From contig NZ_CP072800.1 of the NCBI RefSeq assembly GCF_017901155.1, positions 2,569,283 through 2,633,282 on the forward strand: a stretch of DNA of 64,000 nucleotides, in the 5' to 3' direction. The stretch comes from Candidatus Thiothrix anitrata. GTDB lineage: Bacteria; Pseudomonadota; Gammaproteobacteria; Thiotrichales; Thiotrichaceae. The notes below the pieces were generated by a model that searched no databases, had not been told where the DNA came from, and saw only the letters and a list, made by a program, of their open reading frames with translations. Below are positions 8,058 to 15,475 of the stretch, piece by piece. The position numbers were made by a program, and so were the translations under genes. Every line of letters begins with the position of its first letter. Position 1 is the stretch's first letter.

Positions 8058-8888
8058 ATGACAAATCCCTTTGTCGAACTGTCGGGATTTATTACCCCGG
8101 CCATTATGCAGGCGTATGTCGTGCTGATGTTCTTGCTCGTTATCGGCGGAACTATTCTCGACGTTATGCATAAGAAAAGTGCCCAATACTTTTTCGAGAA
8201 CTCGAAAAAAGCACAAAAAAACGCGAAGCGTACACTTTCAGGCGGTGAAAAAAACGGTCTGTTACTGAAAACAGTTGCTAATGAAGTACTGACATCTTCA
8301 GAGTTTGCTAACCCTCAGCGTCGCATGTCGCACCTGTTGACCATGTATGGCTTCATCATGTTTGTTGCCACTACTGCTATTTTGATCTTCGCTTATCCAA
8401 CTGACGCTGACGCTGGTATTGTTCCCGTGTTGTGGCATTTGGGTGCCTTGATGCTGTGCTTGGGTGGTTACTGGTTCTGGTTCTTCATTCGTGTGGATGT
8501 GTCCGCAGAAGGTAACCCTTGGTATCGTCTGGTTCGCGCTGATCTGTTTATCGTTTCACTGTTGGCAATGGCAACGTTCGCACTGCTGTGGTCACTGTCA
8601 GGGGCTGGCGTACTGAAAGATTTGTTCTTCGTTTTGTTTATTGCTGCTAGCACTACATTGTTCAGCACAGTGCTTTGGTCTAAGTTTGCGCACATGTTCT
8701 TCAAACCAGCAGCTGCTTTCCAGAAGAAGGTTGCCCATGCTGATGGTTCTAGCGAAAACCTGCCAGCTGACTACGATCTTTCTGATCCAGCTGTACATGC
8801 GAAATTCCCGGATATCCCTGAATATATGGGTAAGAACCCACCTAATATGGGATTGGGTATCAAGCGTGAATCACCGCACCATTACTAA
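8058..8888 (+). CDS. aprM: AprM, membrane anchor of adenylylsulfate reductase
   Basis: The ATG at 8058 is preferred over one at 8004 because GGAGG precedes it at 8048-8053. The 276-residue protein has about five hydrophobic segments (for example AYVVLMFLLVIGGTILDV, LTMYGFIMFVATTAILIF, VLWHLGALMLCLGGYWFWFF, LFIVSLLAMATFALLW, LFFVLFIAASTTLF) and a hydrophilic C-terminal tail. It lies immediately upstream of aprB and aprA, the layout seen in sulfur oxidisers that use AprM instead of the QmoABC complex. AprM is thought to link AprBA to the quinone pool during oxidation of sulfite to adenylylsulfate. Identification rests on context plus membrane topology. Confidence 0.9.
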   Translation: MTNPFVELSGFITPAIMQAYVVLMFLLVIGGTILDVMHKKSAQYFFENSKKAQKNAKRTLSGGEKNGLLLKTVANEVLTSSEFANPQRRMSHLLTMYGFIMFVATTAILIFAYPTDADAGIVPVLWHLGALMLCLGGYWFWFFIRVDVSAEGNPWYRLVRADLFIVSLLAMATFALLWSLSGAGVLKDLFFVLFIAASTTLFSTVLWSKFAHMFFKPAAAFQKKVAHADGSSENLPADYDLSDPAVHAKFPDIPEYMGKNPPNMGLGIKRESPHHY

Positions 8889-8926
8889 TACTGTGTTAGC
8901 CGAATAAGATCGGGAGAAATAATTTT

Positions 8927-9409
8927 ATGCCTACCTTTGTATACATGACACGCTGCGATGGCTGTGGACATTGTGTTGACATTTGTCCGTCTGACATCAT
9001 GCATATTGATAAAGTGACACGTCGCGCTTACAACATTGAACCTAACATGTGCTGGGAATGCTTCTCTTGCGTTAAAGCTTGTCCACATCATGCAATTGAT
9101 GTTCGTGGTTATGCTGACTTTGCACCGCTGGGTCATTCAGTACGGGTGCACCGTGATGAAGAGAAGGGTGTTATCGCTTGGCGCATCAAGTTCCGTAACG
9201 GCGAAAAAGATATGGATCTGCTCGCGCCGATTACTACTAAGCCATGGGGTAAGCACATTCCGCAATTGCGTGATGCTGCTGCACCTAGCCAAGAAATGCG
9301 TAACAGCCAGTTGCTGTTTAATGAACCCAAGTATATCCGCCTCGATGAGGGTGGTCTCCATACACTTGAATCCAATGGCCTGAAATTCAAAGCAGGGGTG
9401 TACTACTAA
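8927..9409 (+). CDS. aprB: Adenylylsulfate reductase beta subunit
   Basis: This 160-residue iron-sulfur subunit has two ferredoxin-type 4Fe-4S motifs: C10, C13, C16, C20 in RCDGCGHCVDICP and C42, C45, C48, C52 in MCWECFSCVKACP. The C-terminal tail after residue 100 (LLAPITTKPWGKHIPQL and onward) wraps the alpha subunit in known AprBA structures. It passes electrons between the AprA flavin and the membrane partner. The stop overlaps the aprA start by one base (TAATG), so the subunits are coupled. Confidence 0.96.
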   Translation: MPTFVYMTRCDGCGHCVDICPSDIMHIDKVTRRAYNIEPNMCWECFSCVKACPHHAIDVRGYADFAPLGHSVRVHRDEEKGVIAWRIKFRNGEKDMDLLAPITTKPWGKHIPQLRDAAAPSQEMRNSQLLFNEPKYIRLDEGGLHTLESNGLKFKAGVYY

Positions 9410-11277
9410 TGGCTTACAAAACAGTTGTAGAAGATAACATTGACGTATTGGTCGTTGGTGCTGGTCTTGGTGGTACTGGTGCTGCTTGGGAAGCTCGGTA
9501 TTGGGGGCAGGACAAAAAGATCATCATTGCTGAGAAAGCGAATATCGACCGTTCTGGTGCGGTAGCTCAGGGTTTGTATGCAATCAACTGCTACATGGGT
9601 ACCCGTTTCGGTGAAAACAACCCTGAAGACCACGTTCGCTATGCACGTATGGACTTGATGGGTATGGTGCGTGAAGACTTGCTGTTTGACATGGCGCGTC
9701 ACGTTGACTCAGCAGTTCACCAGTTTGAAGAATGGGGTATGCCGATCATGCGCAACCCTAAGACTGGTTCTTATCTGCGTGAAGGTCGCTGGCAGATCAT
9801 GATTCACGGTGAATCTTATAAGCCACTCGTTGCTGAAGCTGCTAAGAAGTCAGCAGACAAAGTTTACAACCGTATCTGCGTTACTCACCTGTTGATGGAC
9901 GACAGCAAAGCGAATCGTGTTGCTGGTGCTGTTGGTTTCAACGTGCGTACTGGTGATTACCACGTATTCAAGTCTAAGACTGTAATCGTTGGTGCAGGTG
10001 GCGCATCCAACATCTTCAAACCACGTTCTGTGGGTGAAGGTGCAGGTCGTGTTTGGTACGCACCTTGGTCTTCTGGTTCTGCTTACGGCCTGATGATCCA
10101 AGCGGGCGCGAAAATGACCCAGATGGAAAACCGTATCGTATTGGCACGTTTCAAAGACGGTTACGGCCCAGTTGGTGCATACTTCCTGCACTTGAAAACC
10201 TACACGCAAAACTGCAATGGCGAAGAATATGAGTCCAAGTGGTTTCCGGCGTTGTCTGAGATGGTTGGTAAAGCCTACTTGGATACCGAAGGTCAGCATT
10301 TGTCCCATAAGCCAATTCCGACCTGTTTGCGTAACCACGCGTTCATCAACGAAGTGAATGCTGGTCGTGGCCCGATCCACATGGTAACGATGGAAGCTTT
10401 CCAAGACCCGCATCTGGAAGAGATCGGCTGGCACAACTTCCTCGGTATGACCGTTGGTCAGGCAGTATTGTGGGCGGCAACTGACGTTAATCCGAAGTTT
10501 GAAAACCCTGAACTGACAACCTCTGAACCGTATGTTATGGGTTCACACGCAACAGGTTGTGGTGCTTGGTGTTCAGGCCCTGAAGACCTTTCTCCACCAG
10601 AGTACTACTGGGGTTACAACCGTATGACTACGGTTGAAGGTCTGTTCGGTGCAGGTGACGCAGTTGGGGGCACACCTCATGCATTCTCATCAGGTTCATT
10701 TACTGAAGGTCGTTTGGCAGCTAAAGCAGCTTGCAAATACATCGACGACGGTAAAGCGGCAGGTATCCGTGTTTCTGACGAGCAGATTGCCCGTCGTAAG
10801 CAGGAAATCTACAAGCCGATGGAGCATTACAAAGTCTATCGCAATGAAATCACTGCTGGTTCAGTTAACCCGAACTACATCAATCCACGCCAAGGTTTGG
10901 ATCGTTTGCAGAAGCTGATGGATGAATACTGCGCAGGCGTGACCGTTAGCTACATGACCAATGAAAAGCTGTTACACATCGGTCTGAAGAAGCTCAAGAT
11001 CATGGAAGAAGACCTTGAGAAAGTTGCTGCGGAAGACATCCATGAACTGCTGCGTGCATGGGAACTGAAGCATCGTCATCTTACTTCTGAATCGGTTATG
11101 CAACACACCTTGTTCCGTAAAGAAACTCGTTGGCCGGGTTACTACTACCGTGGTGATGCGATGAAACTCGATGATGAAAACTGGCATGTACTGACAGTTT
11201 CCCGTCGTGACCCGCAAACCGGTGAATATACGATGGAAAAGGCACCGTGCTACCATATCGTTGGTAAAGACGATTAA
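9409..11277 (+). CDS. aprA: Adenylylsulfate reductase alpha subunit
   Basis: The 622-residue flavoprotein belongs to the fumarate reductase/succinate dehydrogenase superfamily. The FAD dinucleotide-binding motif is DVLVVGAGLGGTGAAWEA (residues 12-29); later landmarks are RSGAVAQGLYAINCYMG, SYKPLVAEAAKK, GEGAGRVWYAPWSSGSAYGL and the family tail EKAPCYHIVGKDD. In sulfur oxidisers it forms adenylylsulfate from sulfite and AMP in the cytoplasm. Adjacent aprM and aprB complete the enzyme. No sat gene for the following ATP-sulfurylase step is in the window. Confidence 0.97.
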   Translation: MAYKTVVEDNIDVLVVGAGLGGTGAAWEARYWGQDKKIIIAEKANIDRSGAVAQGLYAINCYMGTRFGENNPEDHVRYARMDLMGMVREDLLFDMARHVDSAVHQFEEWGMPIMRNPKTGSYLREGRWQIMIHGESYKPLVAEAAKKSADKVYNRICVTHLLMDDSKANRVAGAVGFNVRTGDYHVFKSKTVIVGAGGASNIFKPRSVGEGAGRVWYAPWSSGSAYGLMIQAGAKMTQMENRIVLARFKDGYGPVGAYFLHLKTYTQNCNGEEYESKWFPALSEMVGKAYLDTEGQHLSHKPIPTCLRNHAFINEVNAGRGPIHMVTMEAFQDPHLEEIGWHNFLGMTVGQAVLWAATDVNPKFENPELTTSEPYVMGSHATGCGAWCSGPEDLSPPEYYWGYNRMTTVEGLFGAGDAVGGTPHAFSSGSFTEGRLAAKAACKYIDDGKAAGIRVSDEQIARRKQEIYKPMEHYKVYRNEITAGSVNPNYINPRQGLDRLQKLMDEYCAGVTVSYMTNEKLLHIGLKKLKIMEEDLEKVAAEDIHELLRAWELKHRHLTSESVMQHTLFRKETRWPGYYYRGDAMKLDDENWHVLTVSRRDPQTGEYTMEKAPCYHIVGKDD

Positions 11278-11289
11278 GTGTGACACTTC

Positions 11290-11323
11290 ACCCACCCCTC
11301 TCTCTTAAAAAGGGGGAGGGGGA
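11290..11323 (+). repeat. Short C-rich/G-rich palindrome after aprA
   Basis: A CCCACCCCTCTCTC arm and a GGGGGAGGGGG arm around a TTAAAAA centre form an imperfect palindrome just after the aprA stop. It resembles the second repeat type at 14857 and 17582 and could end or process the apr transcript. Confidence 0.6.
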
Positions 11324-11335
11324 ACAGGAACGGCA

Positions 11336-11686
11336 ATGAACATTATTGAACATACGGATGATGAAATTCTGGCGGTTGCACACCCCATGTGGAACGACTT
11401 GATTGAGTTTTCCAACAAAGGGCAGTATGGCAAATTCATCAGGAAGTTTTCCTATGATCTGCTGCTGGGCTTGAATGAGGTGGAGCTGGGCAAGCAGTTC
11501 GCCAAAAGTGAGTTGGCACGCAATCTTTCTGATAAGTGGGACTACTTTGGTATTATTCGTCGTGGTGAACATGTTACCGTTCTTTACCGTATCAGAAGTA
11601 CGGTCAAGGAAGGTGAATGGCTGGGGCGTTTAGTTCTAGGTTATGAAAAAGGCGAAATACGGATATTTGCTGCCTCCATTTTCTGA
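11336..11686 (+). CDS. Hypothetical protein in the apr cluster
   Basis: A 116-residue soluble protein begins MNIIEHTDDEILAVAHPMWNDLIEFSNKGQYGKFIRKFS and ends in a strand-rich half (VTVLYRIRSTVKEGEWLGRLVLGYEKGEIRIFAAS). The helix-then-sheet pattern is reminiscent of NTF2-like folds, but this is only a guess from predicted structure. It lies 58 bases after aprA and 10 bases before the FKBP-like gene, suggesting co-transcription with the apr genes. I do not recognise the family. Confidence 0.7.
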   Translation: MNIIEHTDDEILAVAHPMWNDLIEFSNKGQYGKFIRKFSYDLLLGLNEVELGKQFAKSELARNLSDKWDYFGIIRRGEHVTVLYRIRSTVKEGEWLGRLVLGYEKGEIRIFAASIF

Positions 11687-11696
11687 TAGTTGCGGG

Positions 11697-12224
11697 ATGG
11701 ATTTTATGCAAGAGATTGTCGAAGCCAACAAGTATGTTGAATTGACCTACAAGGTTATAGACCAGCGGTCAGGTCAGGTATTGACGATGGTGGAGTTTCC
11801 TTTGGGCTATGTCCATGGGGTTAACACCATTTTGTCACCACCGGTTATGACAGCACTGGAAGGCAAGTCCGTGGGCGATGTCATTGAAGTGCCGATTGAC
11901 TGTAATGAAATTTACGGCCCTAGGGATGAATCGTTGGTCATTACTGATCTCATTCAAAATGTCCCCAAGGAATACCGTGAAGTTGGTACCGCCATCCTGA
12001 TGGAAAATGATCGGGGTCAAACTAAAAGCTTTTTGGTGACTAGAATTGATGCTAAAAGTATCACCATTGACGGTAATAACCCGTTGTGTGGTAGAGAAGT
12101 AATTTTCAAACTTGAGATAACCACTGTACGCGATGCAACCGATGAGGAGATTGTGGTAGGTGGTAAAGTCGAAGCAGGCCCGATCGTTGATGCAGGGCTT
12201 AGCATTCATGAAGTGACGCAATAA
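11697..12224 (+). CDS. FKBP/SlyD-like peptidyl-prolyl isomerase
   Basis: Starting at the ATG at 11697 gives 175 residues; an ATG three codons later and one upstream at 11643 inside the previous gene are alternatives. The N-terminal YVELTYKVIDQRSGQVL, FPLGYVHGVNTILSPPVMTALEGKSVGDVIEVPI and YGPRDESLV blocks match SlyD-like FKBP proteins, with the GKSVGD-type turn where an IF chaperone domain can be inserted. These act as prolyl isomerases and chaperones, often in metalloprotein maturation. The position after aprBA suggests help in folding or cofactor loading of the reductase; that is inference. The C-terminal GGKVEAGP region has no His-rich tail. Confidence 0.75.
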   Translation: MDFMQEIVEANKYVELTYKVIDQRSGQVLTMVEFPLGYVHGVNTILSPPVMTALEGKSVGDVIEVPIDCNEIYGPRDESLVITDLIQNVPKEYREVGTAILMENDRGQTKSFLVTRIDAKSITIDGNNPLCGREVIFKLEITTVRDATDEEIVVGGKVEAGPIVDAGLSIHEVTQ

Positions 12225-12241
12225 ATTGATGAGGTAATGAT

Positions 12242-12403
12242 ATGAGTGGACCAGCTAAAGCTCGGCCTAAAGTTCCAGAAGGTCGTTCACGTTATTTGCT
12301 GACTCGCCAAAAAGCACCGACTGAAACGGGCTATGTTGGTTACGAAACTATTTGGGAAGCTTTCCACAAAGAAGTTCCGTACACAACGCCTAAGAAGCCG
12401 TAA
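12242..12403 (+). CDS. 53-residue conserved-looking small protein at the end of the apr cluster
   Basis: A short frame starting at 12242 has a GAGG ribosome-binding site 7 bases upstream (12231-12234). It encodes 53 residues, beginning MSGPAKARPKVPEGRSRYL, with TGYVGYETIWEAFHKEVPY near the end; basic, no membrane segment. It lies 17 bases after the FKBP-like gene and is followed by a strong hairpin, so it looks like the last gene of the transcript. I do not recognise it. Codon use and spacing look like a real gene rather than chance. Confidence 0.65.
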   Translation: MSGPAKARPKVPEGRSRYLLTRQKAPTETGYVGYETIWEAFHKEVPYTTPKKP

Positions 12404-12414
12404 TTGGCAAACCT

Positions 12415-12444
12415 AACCGCGTGACTGTTGCAGCTCACGCGGTT
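12415..12444 (+). terminator. Hairpin between convergent genes
   Basis: A perfect 10-bp stem (AACCGCGTGA with TCACGCGGTT) and a 10-base loop follow the 53-residue gene and precede the 3' end of the convergent gene at 12465. The T-rich tail is weak, so it may be a bidirectional or Rho-assisted terminator. Confidence 0.6.
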
Positions 12445-12464
12445 ATCTCCTTCCAGATACTTCC

Positions 12465-12734
12465 CTAGTGATTATCAAACGGGTCTTCTGACAGCAAATT
12501 CATAAGATAAGGGGCGTAAGTCAATACTGCACCTTGCATCTCGTATTGTTTGAAGGCACGGGTGAATTGATTTAAATAACTACCATTCTGCGGCTCTTGC
12601 TGCAAGGCTTCCAACGCTGAGAGCAGTGCTTCTGTTTCGGGCGTTTTATCAAGGTACATCCTCAATAATCTCACCGATGTTTCGATTTGATCAGCGTCAA
12701 TAGCTTGATCTGTGTCCATGTGCGGGTCTGACAT
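12465..12734 (-). CDS. Hypothetical acidic helical protein
   Basis: Start 12734 (MSDPHMDTDQ) is chosen over 12755 because GAGGAG lies 6 to 7 bases upstream of it. The 89-residue product is acidic and helical (IETSVRLLRMYLDKTPETEALLSALEALQQE, FTRAFKQYEMQGAVL), a little like a TPR or four-helix protein. No signal peptide or known motif is visible. It is convergent with the apr cluster. Confidence 0.6.
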   Translation of the reverse strand: MSDPHMDTDQAIDADQIETSVRLLRMYLDKTPETEALLSALEALQQEPQNGSYLNQFTRAFKQYEMQGAVLTYAPYLMNLLSEDPFDNH

Positions 12735-12930
12735 GAAGGTCTCCTCAATCATCAAATAAAAGTAGTGGGCAATGGTAACACTCTTTTAATTTCCCTATGC
12801 CAAGTCTGCTTGAAATAGCAGCCGGTGGTCGTGTATCAAGCGTTTGCGTGTAAATCTATTTGATAAAACGCAATGAATATTGAGTGGCAATCCGTGATAG
12901 TGCAGTGGTACTGCATAAGGATGCTGCAAA

Positions 12931-13629
12931 ATGAATGCTCAAAAGTCTCACATGGGAGAGTTCCATTGTCTGATCCGGCAATTGGGGATTCTTACAGAAT
13001 TAGATGCCGTTACTGAAGAAAACTTACATAATATTGAGGCGGAACACCTGAATTTTAGTGCCGGTTCGAGTGTTTATGAAACAGGCTTACCAGCAGCTGC
13101 GGTCTATGTACTGGTTAGCGGTTACGTCAAACTGGTCAAAACAACTTTACTGGGCAAGTCACAGATTATTCGTATCGTTAAAGCTGGGGAGGTTTTTGGT
13201 TTTGATGGTTTGGTTGCAGAACATTATAACCACAGCGCAGCAACCATGGGCGATGCACAAGTGTGCCGAATTCCTGTCGCGGCGTTAGAAGACTTGGGTG
13301 AACATCGGGCGGAAGTGGAACGCCAAATCATGGTGCGTTGTATTAAAGAGTTGCAACGTGCTGATGGACGCTTGTTAGAGTTAGGAGCAAAACGTTCCGA
13401 TGAACGCCTAGCTTCTTTTTTGTTAGATTGGTGTCAGCTAATGCCAGCAGATGCTTGGATTCCGCTAGTGTTGTCGCGTTTGGAGATTGCCCAGTTTTTA
13501 GGGCTGACCATTGAAACAGTGAGCCGTTTGTTTGCTTCTTGGAAGCGCGAAGGTATTCTTAAGGAAAAAAAACAAGCTATTCGTGTCATGGATTGGCAGC
13601 GTCTGAAGTTATTGGCAGAGTCTCATTAG
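12931..13629 (+). CDS. Crp/Fnr-family transcriptional regulator
   Basis: The 232-residue protein has an N-terminal cyclic-nucleotide-binding fold (FSAGSSVYETGLPAAAVYVLVSGYVKLVK, AGEVFGFDGLVAEHY) and a C-terminal winged helix with LEIAQFLGLTIETVSRLFASWKREGIL, where ETVSR is the DNA-recognition helix typical of the Crp/Fnr family. Only one Cys lies near the N-terminus, so the Fnr type 4Fe-4S cluster is not supported, and the family ligand is unknown. It is a single gene after a 175-base gap. The upstream TTGAT-N4-CGCAA near 12860 is only a partial Fnr-like box. Confidence 0.9.
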   Translation: MNAQKSHMGEFHCLIRQLGILTELDAVTEENLHNIEAEHLNFSAGSSVYETGLPAAAVYVLVSGYVKLVKTTLLGKSQIIRIVKAGEVFGFDGLVAEHYNHSAATMGDAQVCRIPVAALEDLGEHRAEVERQIMVRCIKELQRADGRLLELGAKRSDERLASFLLDWCQLMPADAWIPLVLSRLEIAQFLGLTIETVSRLFASWKREGILKEKKQAIRVMDWQRLKLLAESH

Positions 13630-13771
13630 AGAGTTTGTCACAATAGTTACGATTCCTGACTATCTCGCTAGGTAATTACCATCCCTGAATAGGTACTTAT
13701 TTCGAGTGACGCTTTTAATAGTGTAGAATCGCGCCCACATTGATTGAAGCTCATTTGAGGAGAACCCCGAC

Positions 13772-14851
13772 ATGACACGCGAACAGGTTGAAGCCGTCCT
13801 AAAAGGCATTAAAGACCGTTATCTGGATCAGGACATTGTGAGCCTGCACCAAGTAAAAGACATTACCACCGAGGCTGGCAAAGTTGCCGTGCGGGTGGTG
13901 CAAGGTTATCCGGCTGGTAGTTACCGTGATGAATTAGCGGATGAAATCAACGCGGCATTGGCGGCGGCTGGTGTAAGCGATGCTCAAGTGAGTGTTGAGA
14001 CGCAAGTGTCGGCGCATTCTGTGCAAAAAAGTTTGAAGCGTAAAAACGGCATTAAAAACATTATTGCAGTGGCTTCTGGTAAAGGCGGCGTAGGTAAATC
14101 CACCACTGCGGTGAACCTCGCGCTGGCACTGTCAGCCGATGGCGCAAGCGTCGGTATGTTAGATGCGGACATTTACGGCCCCAGCCAACCACGTATGTTA
14201 GGCATCAGTGGTCAGCCGGAATCCAGCGATGGTAAAAGCTTAGAGCCGATGCAAAACCACGGCATCAAAGCCATGTCGATTGGTTTCCTGATCGAAGAAG
14301 ACACTCCGATGATTTGGCGCGGCCCGATGGTCACACAAGCCTTGGAACAATTGCTCGGCGACACCAACTGGGGTGATTTGGATTACCTCGTAATCGACTT
14401 ACCACCCGGCACAGGCGACATCCAGTTGACGCTTTCCCAGAAAATCCCGGTTTCCGGCGCGATTATCGTTACCACACCGCAAGACATTGCCTTGTTGGAT
14501 GCGCGTAAAGGTCTGAAAATGTTTGAAAAAGTCGAAGTGCCTATCTTGGGTATCGTCGAAAACATGAGTATGCACATTTGCAGCAACTGCGGCACGGTTG
14601 AACACATCTTCGGCGAAGGTGGCGGTCAACGCATGGCAGAACAATACGGCGTGAACTACCTCGGTGGCCTGCCACTCGACATTAAAATCCGTGAGCAAGT
14701 CGACAACGGCAACCCTACCGTGGTGTCTGACCCGGATGGTACTGTGGCGCAAATCTACAAAGACATTTCCCGTAAAGCTTCAGCGCGTCTAGCGCAAAAA
14801 GCCAAGGATTACAGCACCAAGTTCCCGACGATTAAGATTATGAACGTCTGA
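13772..14851 (+). CDS. mrp: Mrp/ApbC iron-sulfur carrier ATPase
   Basis: The 359-residue protein has an N-terminal MIP18/DUF59 domain (residues about 1-80, TREQVEAVLKGIKD), then a deviant Walker A GKGGVGKSTTAVN near residue 107, DADIYGPSQPRMLG, and a C-terminal CSNC pair (MHICSNCG) that holds a transferable 4Fe-4S cluster. It delivers iron-sulfur clusters to apo-proteins in the cytosol. An AGGAG ribosome-binding site is at 13758. A TAGAAT -10-like hexamer at about 13724 is a possible promoter. Confidence 0.95.
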   Translation: MTREQVEAVLKGIKDRYLDQDIVSLHQVKDITTEAGKVAVRVVQGYPAGSYRDELADEINAALAAAGVSDAQVSVETQVSAHSVQKSLKRKNGIKNIIAVASGKGGVGKSTTAVNLALALSADGASVGMLDADIYGPSQPRMLGISGQPESSDGKSLEPMQNHGIKAMSIGFLIEEDTPMIWRGPMVTQALEQLLGDTNWGDLDYLVIDLPPGTGDIQLTLSQKIPVSGAIIVTTPQDIALLDARKGLKMFEKVEVPILGIVENMSMHICSNCGTVEHIFGEGGGQRMAEQYGVNYLGGLPLDIKIREQVDNGNPTVVSDPDGTVAQIYKDISRKASARLAQKAKDYSTKFPTIKIMNV

Positions 14852-14856
14852 AGAAA

Positions 14857-14900
14857 CCCCTCACCCCCCAGCCCCCTCTCCCTCAAGGGGCGAGGGGGAG
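14857..14900 (-). repeat. Second-type palindromic G-rich repeat after mrp
   Basis: The core CCCTCACCCCCCAGCCCCC and TCTCCC arm are followed by a GGGGCGAGGGGGAG arm. The minus strand carries four G-runs fitting a G-quadruplex pattern. The reverse complement of the repeat at 17582-17629 has the same left arm, so the two are copies of one family. Confidence 0.8.
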
Positions 14901-14906
14901 TAAGAG

Positions 14907-14930
14907 AAAGCGGCTATGCCGCTTTTCTTG
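14907..14930 (+). terminator. Rho-independent terminator of mrp
   Basis: AAAGCGGC pairs with GCCGCTTT around a 3-base loop TAT and runs into TTCTT. It follows the G-rich repeat and ends the mrp transcript. Confidence 0.75.
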
Positions 14931-15013
14931 CGAATAACTGCTTGAAAATCGCTATAAATTCCGCAGATGTCTTGCTACACTTTCGGGCAACCCACTACCC
15001 GATGAGACTTGCA

Positions 15014-15391
15014 ATGAGTGATATTACCCCTTGGATCGAACACCTTACCCACCCATTGGTATTGGTTGGTTTCGCCATATTTACGCTGGCAGGCTTAGTC
15101 AAGCTGTTCAAACCCGAAAAACTGACTGGTAAAGCCACCGAAGGGCTGTTCCACAAAGGCTTGAATTTCGTGTTTGTGTTAGGTTTGCTGATTGTTATCG
15201 GCGGTTTTGCCAAAAGCATCGTGCAGCAACAGGCCGCCGCTCCACAATCCGCCATCATCCAGCACAGCGAAGGCAAGCAAAGCCCTAACAGTGTCGGCGC
15301 GGGTGTCGCAGCGGAACGAATTGAACAAGGCAGCAAGGGTGATCAAAGCCCGAACAGCGTTGGCAATGCAACGGTATCCGTACAGAAGTGA
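15014..15391 (+). CDS. Two-helix membrane protein with SPNSVG repeats
   Basis: Start 15014 (MSDITPWIEHLTHPL) has GAGA 7 bases upstream; 15002 is an alternative. The 125-residue protein has two membrane segments (LVLVGFAIFTLAGLVKLF and FVFVLGLLIVIGGFAKSIV). Its C-terminal tail contains the repeated motif KQSPNSVGAG and DQSPNSVGNA. The next gene encodes a related motif, FSPNQVAGRD, near its N-terminus. I recall such SPN-x-V motifs in diverse bacterial membrane and signalling proteins but know no function. The two genes are probably one operon, separated by a dispersed repeat. Confidence 0.7.
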   Translation: MSDITPWIEHLTHPLVLVGFAIFTLAGLVKLFKPEKLTGKATEGLFHKGLNFVFVLGLLIVIGGFAKSIVQQQAAAPQSAIIQHSEGKQSPNSVGAGVAAERIEQGSKGDQSPNSVGNATVSVQK

Positions 15392-15409
15392 AGACGCTGC
15401 GCGTCTTTA

Positions 15410-15453
15410 CCCCCCCATCCCCAGCCCTTCCCCCGCAAGGGGTGAAGGGAGCA
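15410..15453 (-). repeat. Dispersed G-rich palindromic repeat before the TPR lipoprotein gene
   Basis: The reverse complement matches the gcvP-internal copy almost perfectly (CTCCCTTCACCCCTTGCGGG arm and the following G-run block). It is in the same C-rich-in-message orientation as the copy before gcvP and also ends about 20 bases before a start codon. Confidence 0.88.
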
Positions 15454-15475
15454 AGAAACCCCGTTGAGGTTTGTT

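Noticed and set aside
12846-12866. Fnr-like half-palindrome before the Crp-family gene
   Set aside because: Only one half matches TTGAT well; too weak to report as an operator.
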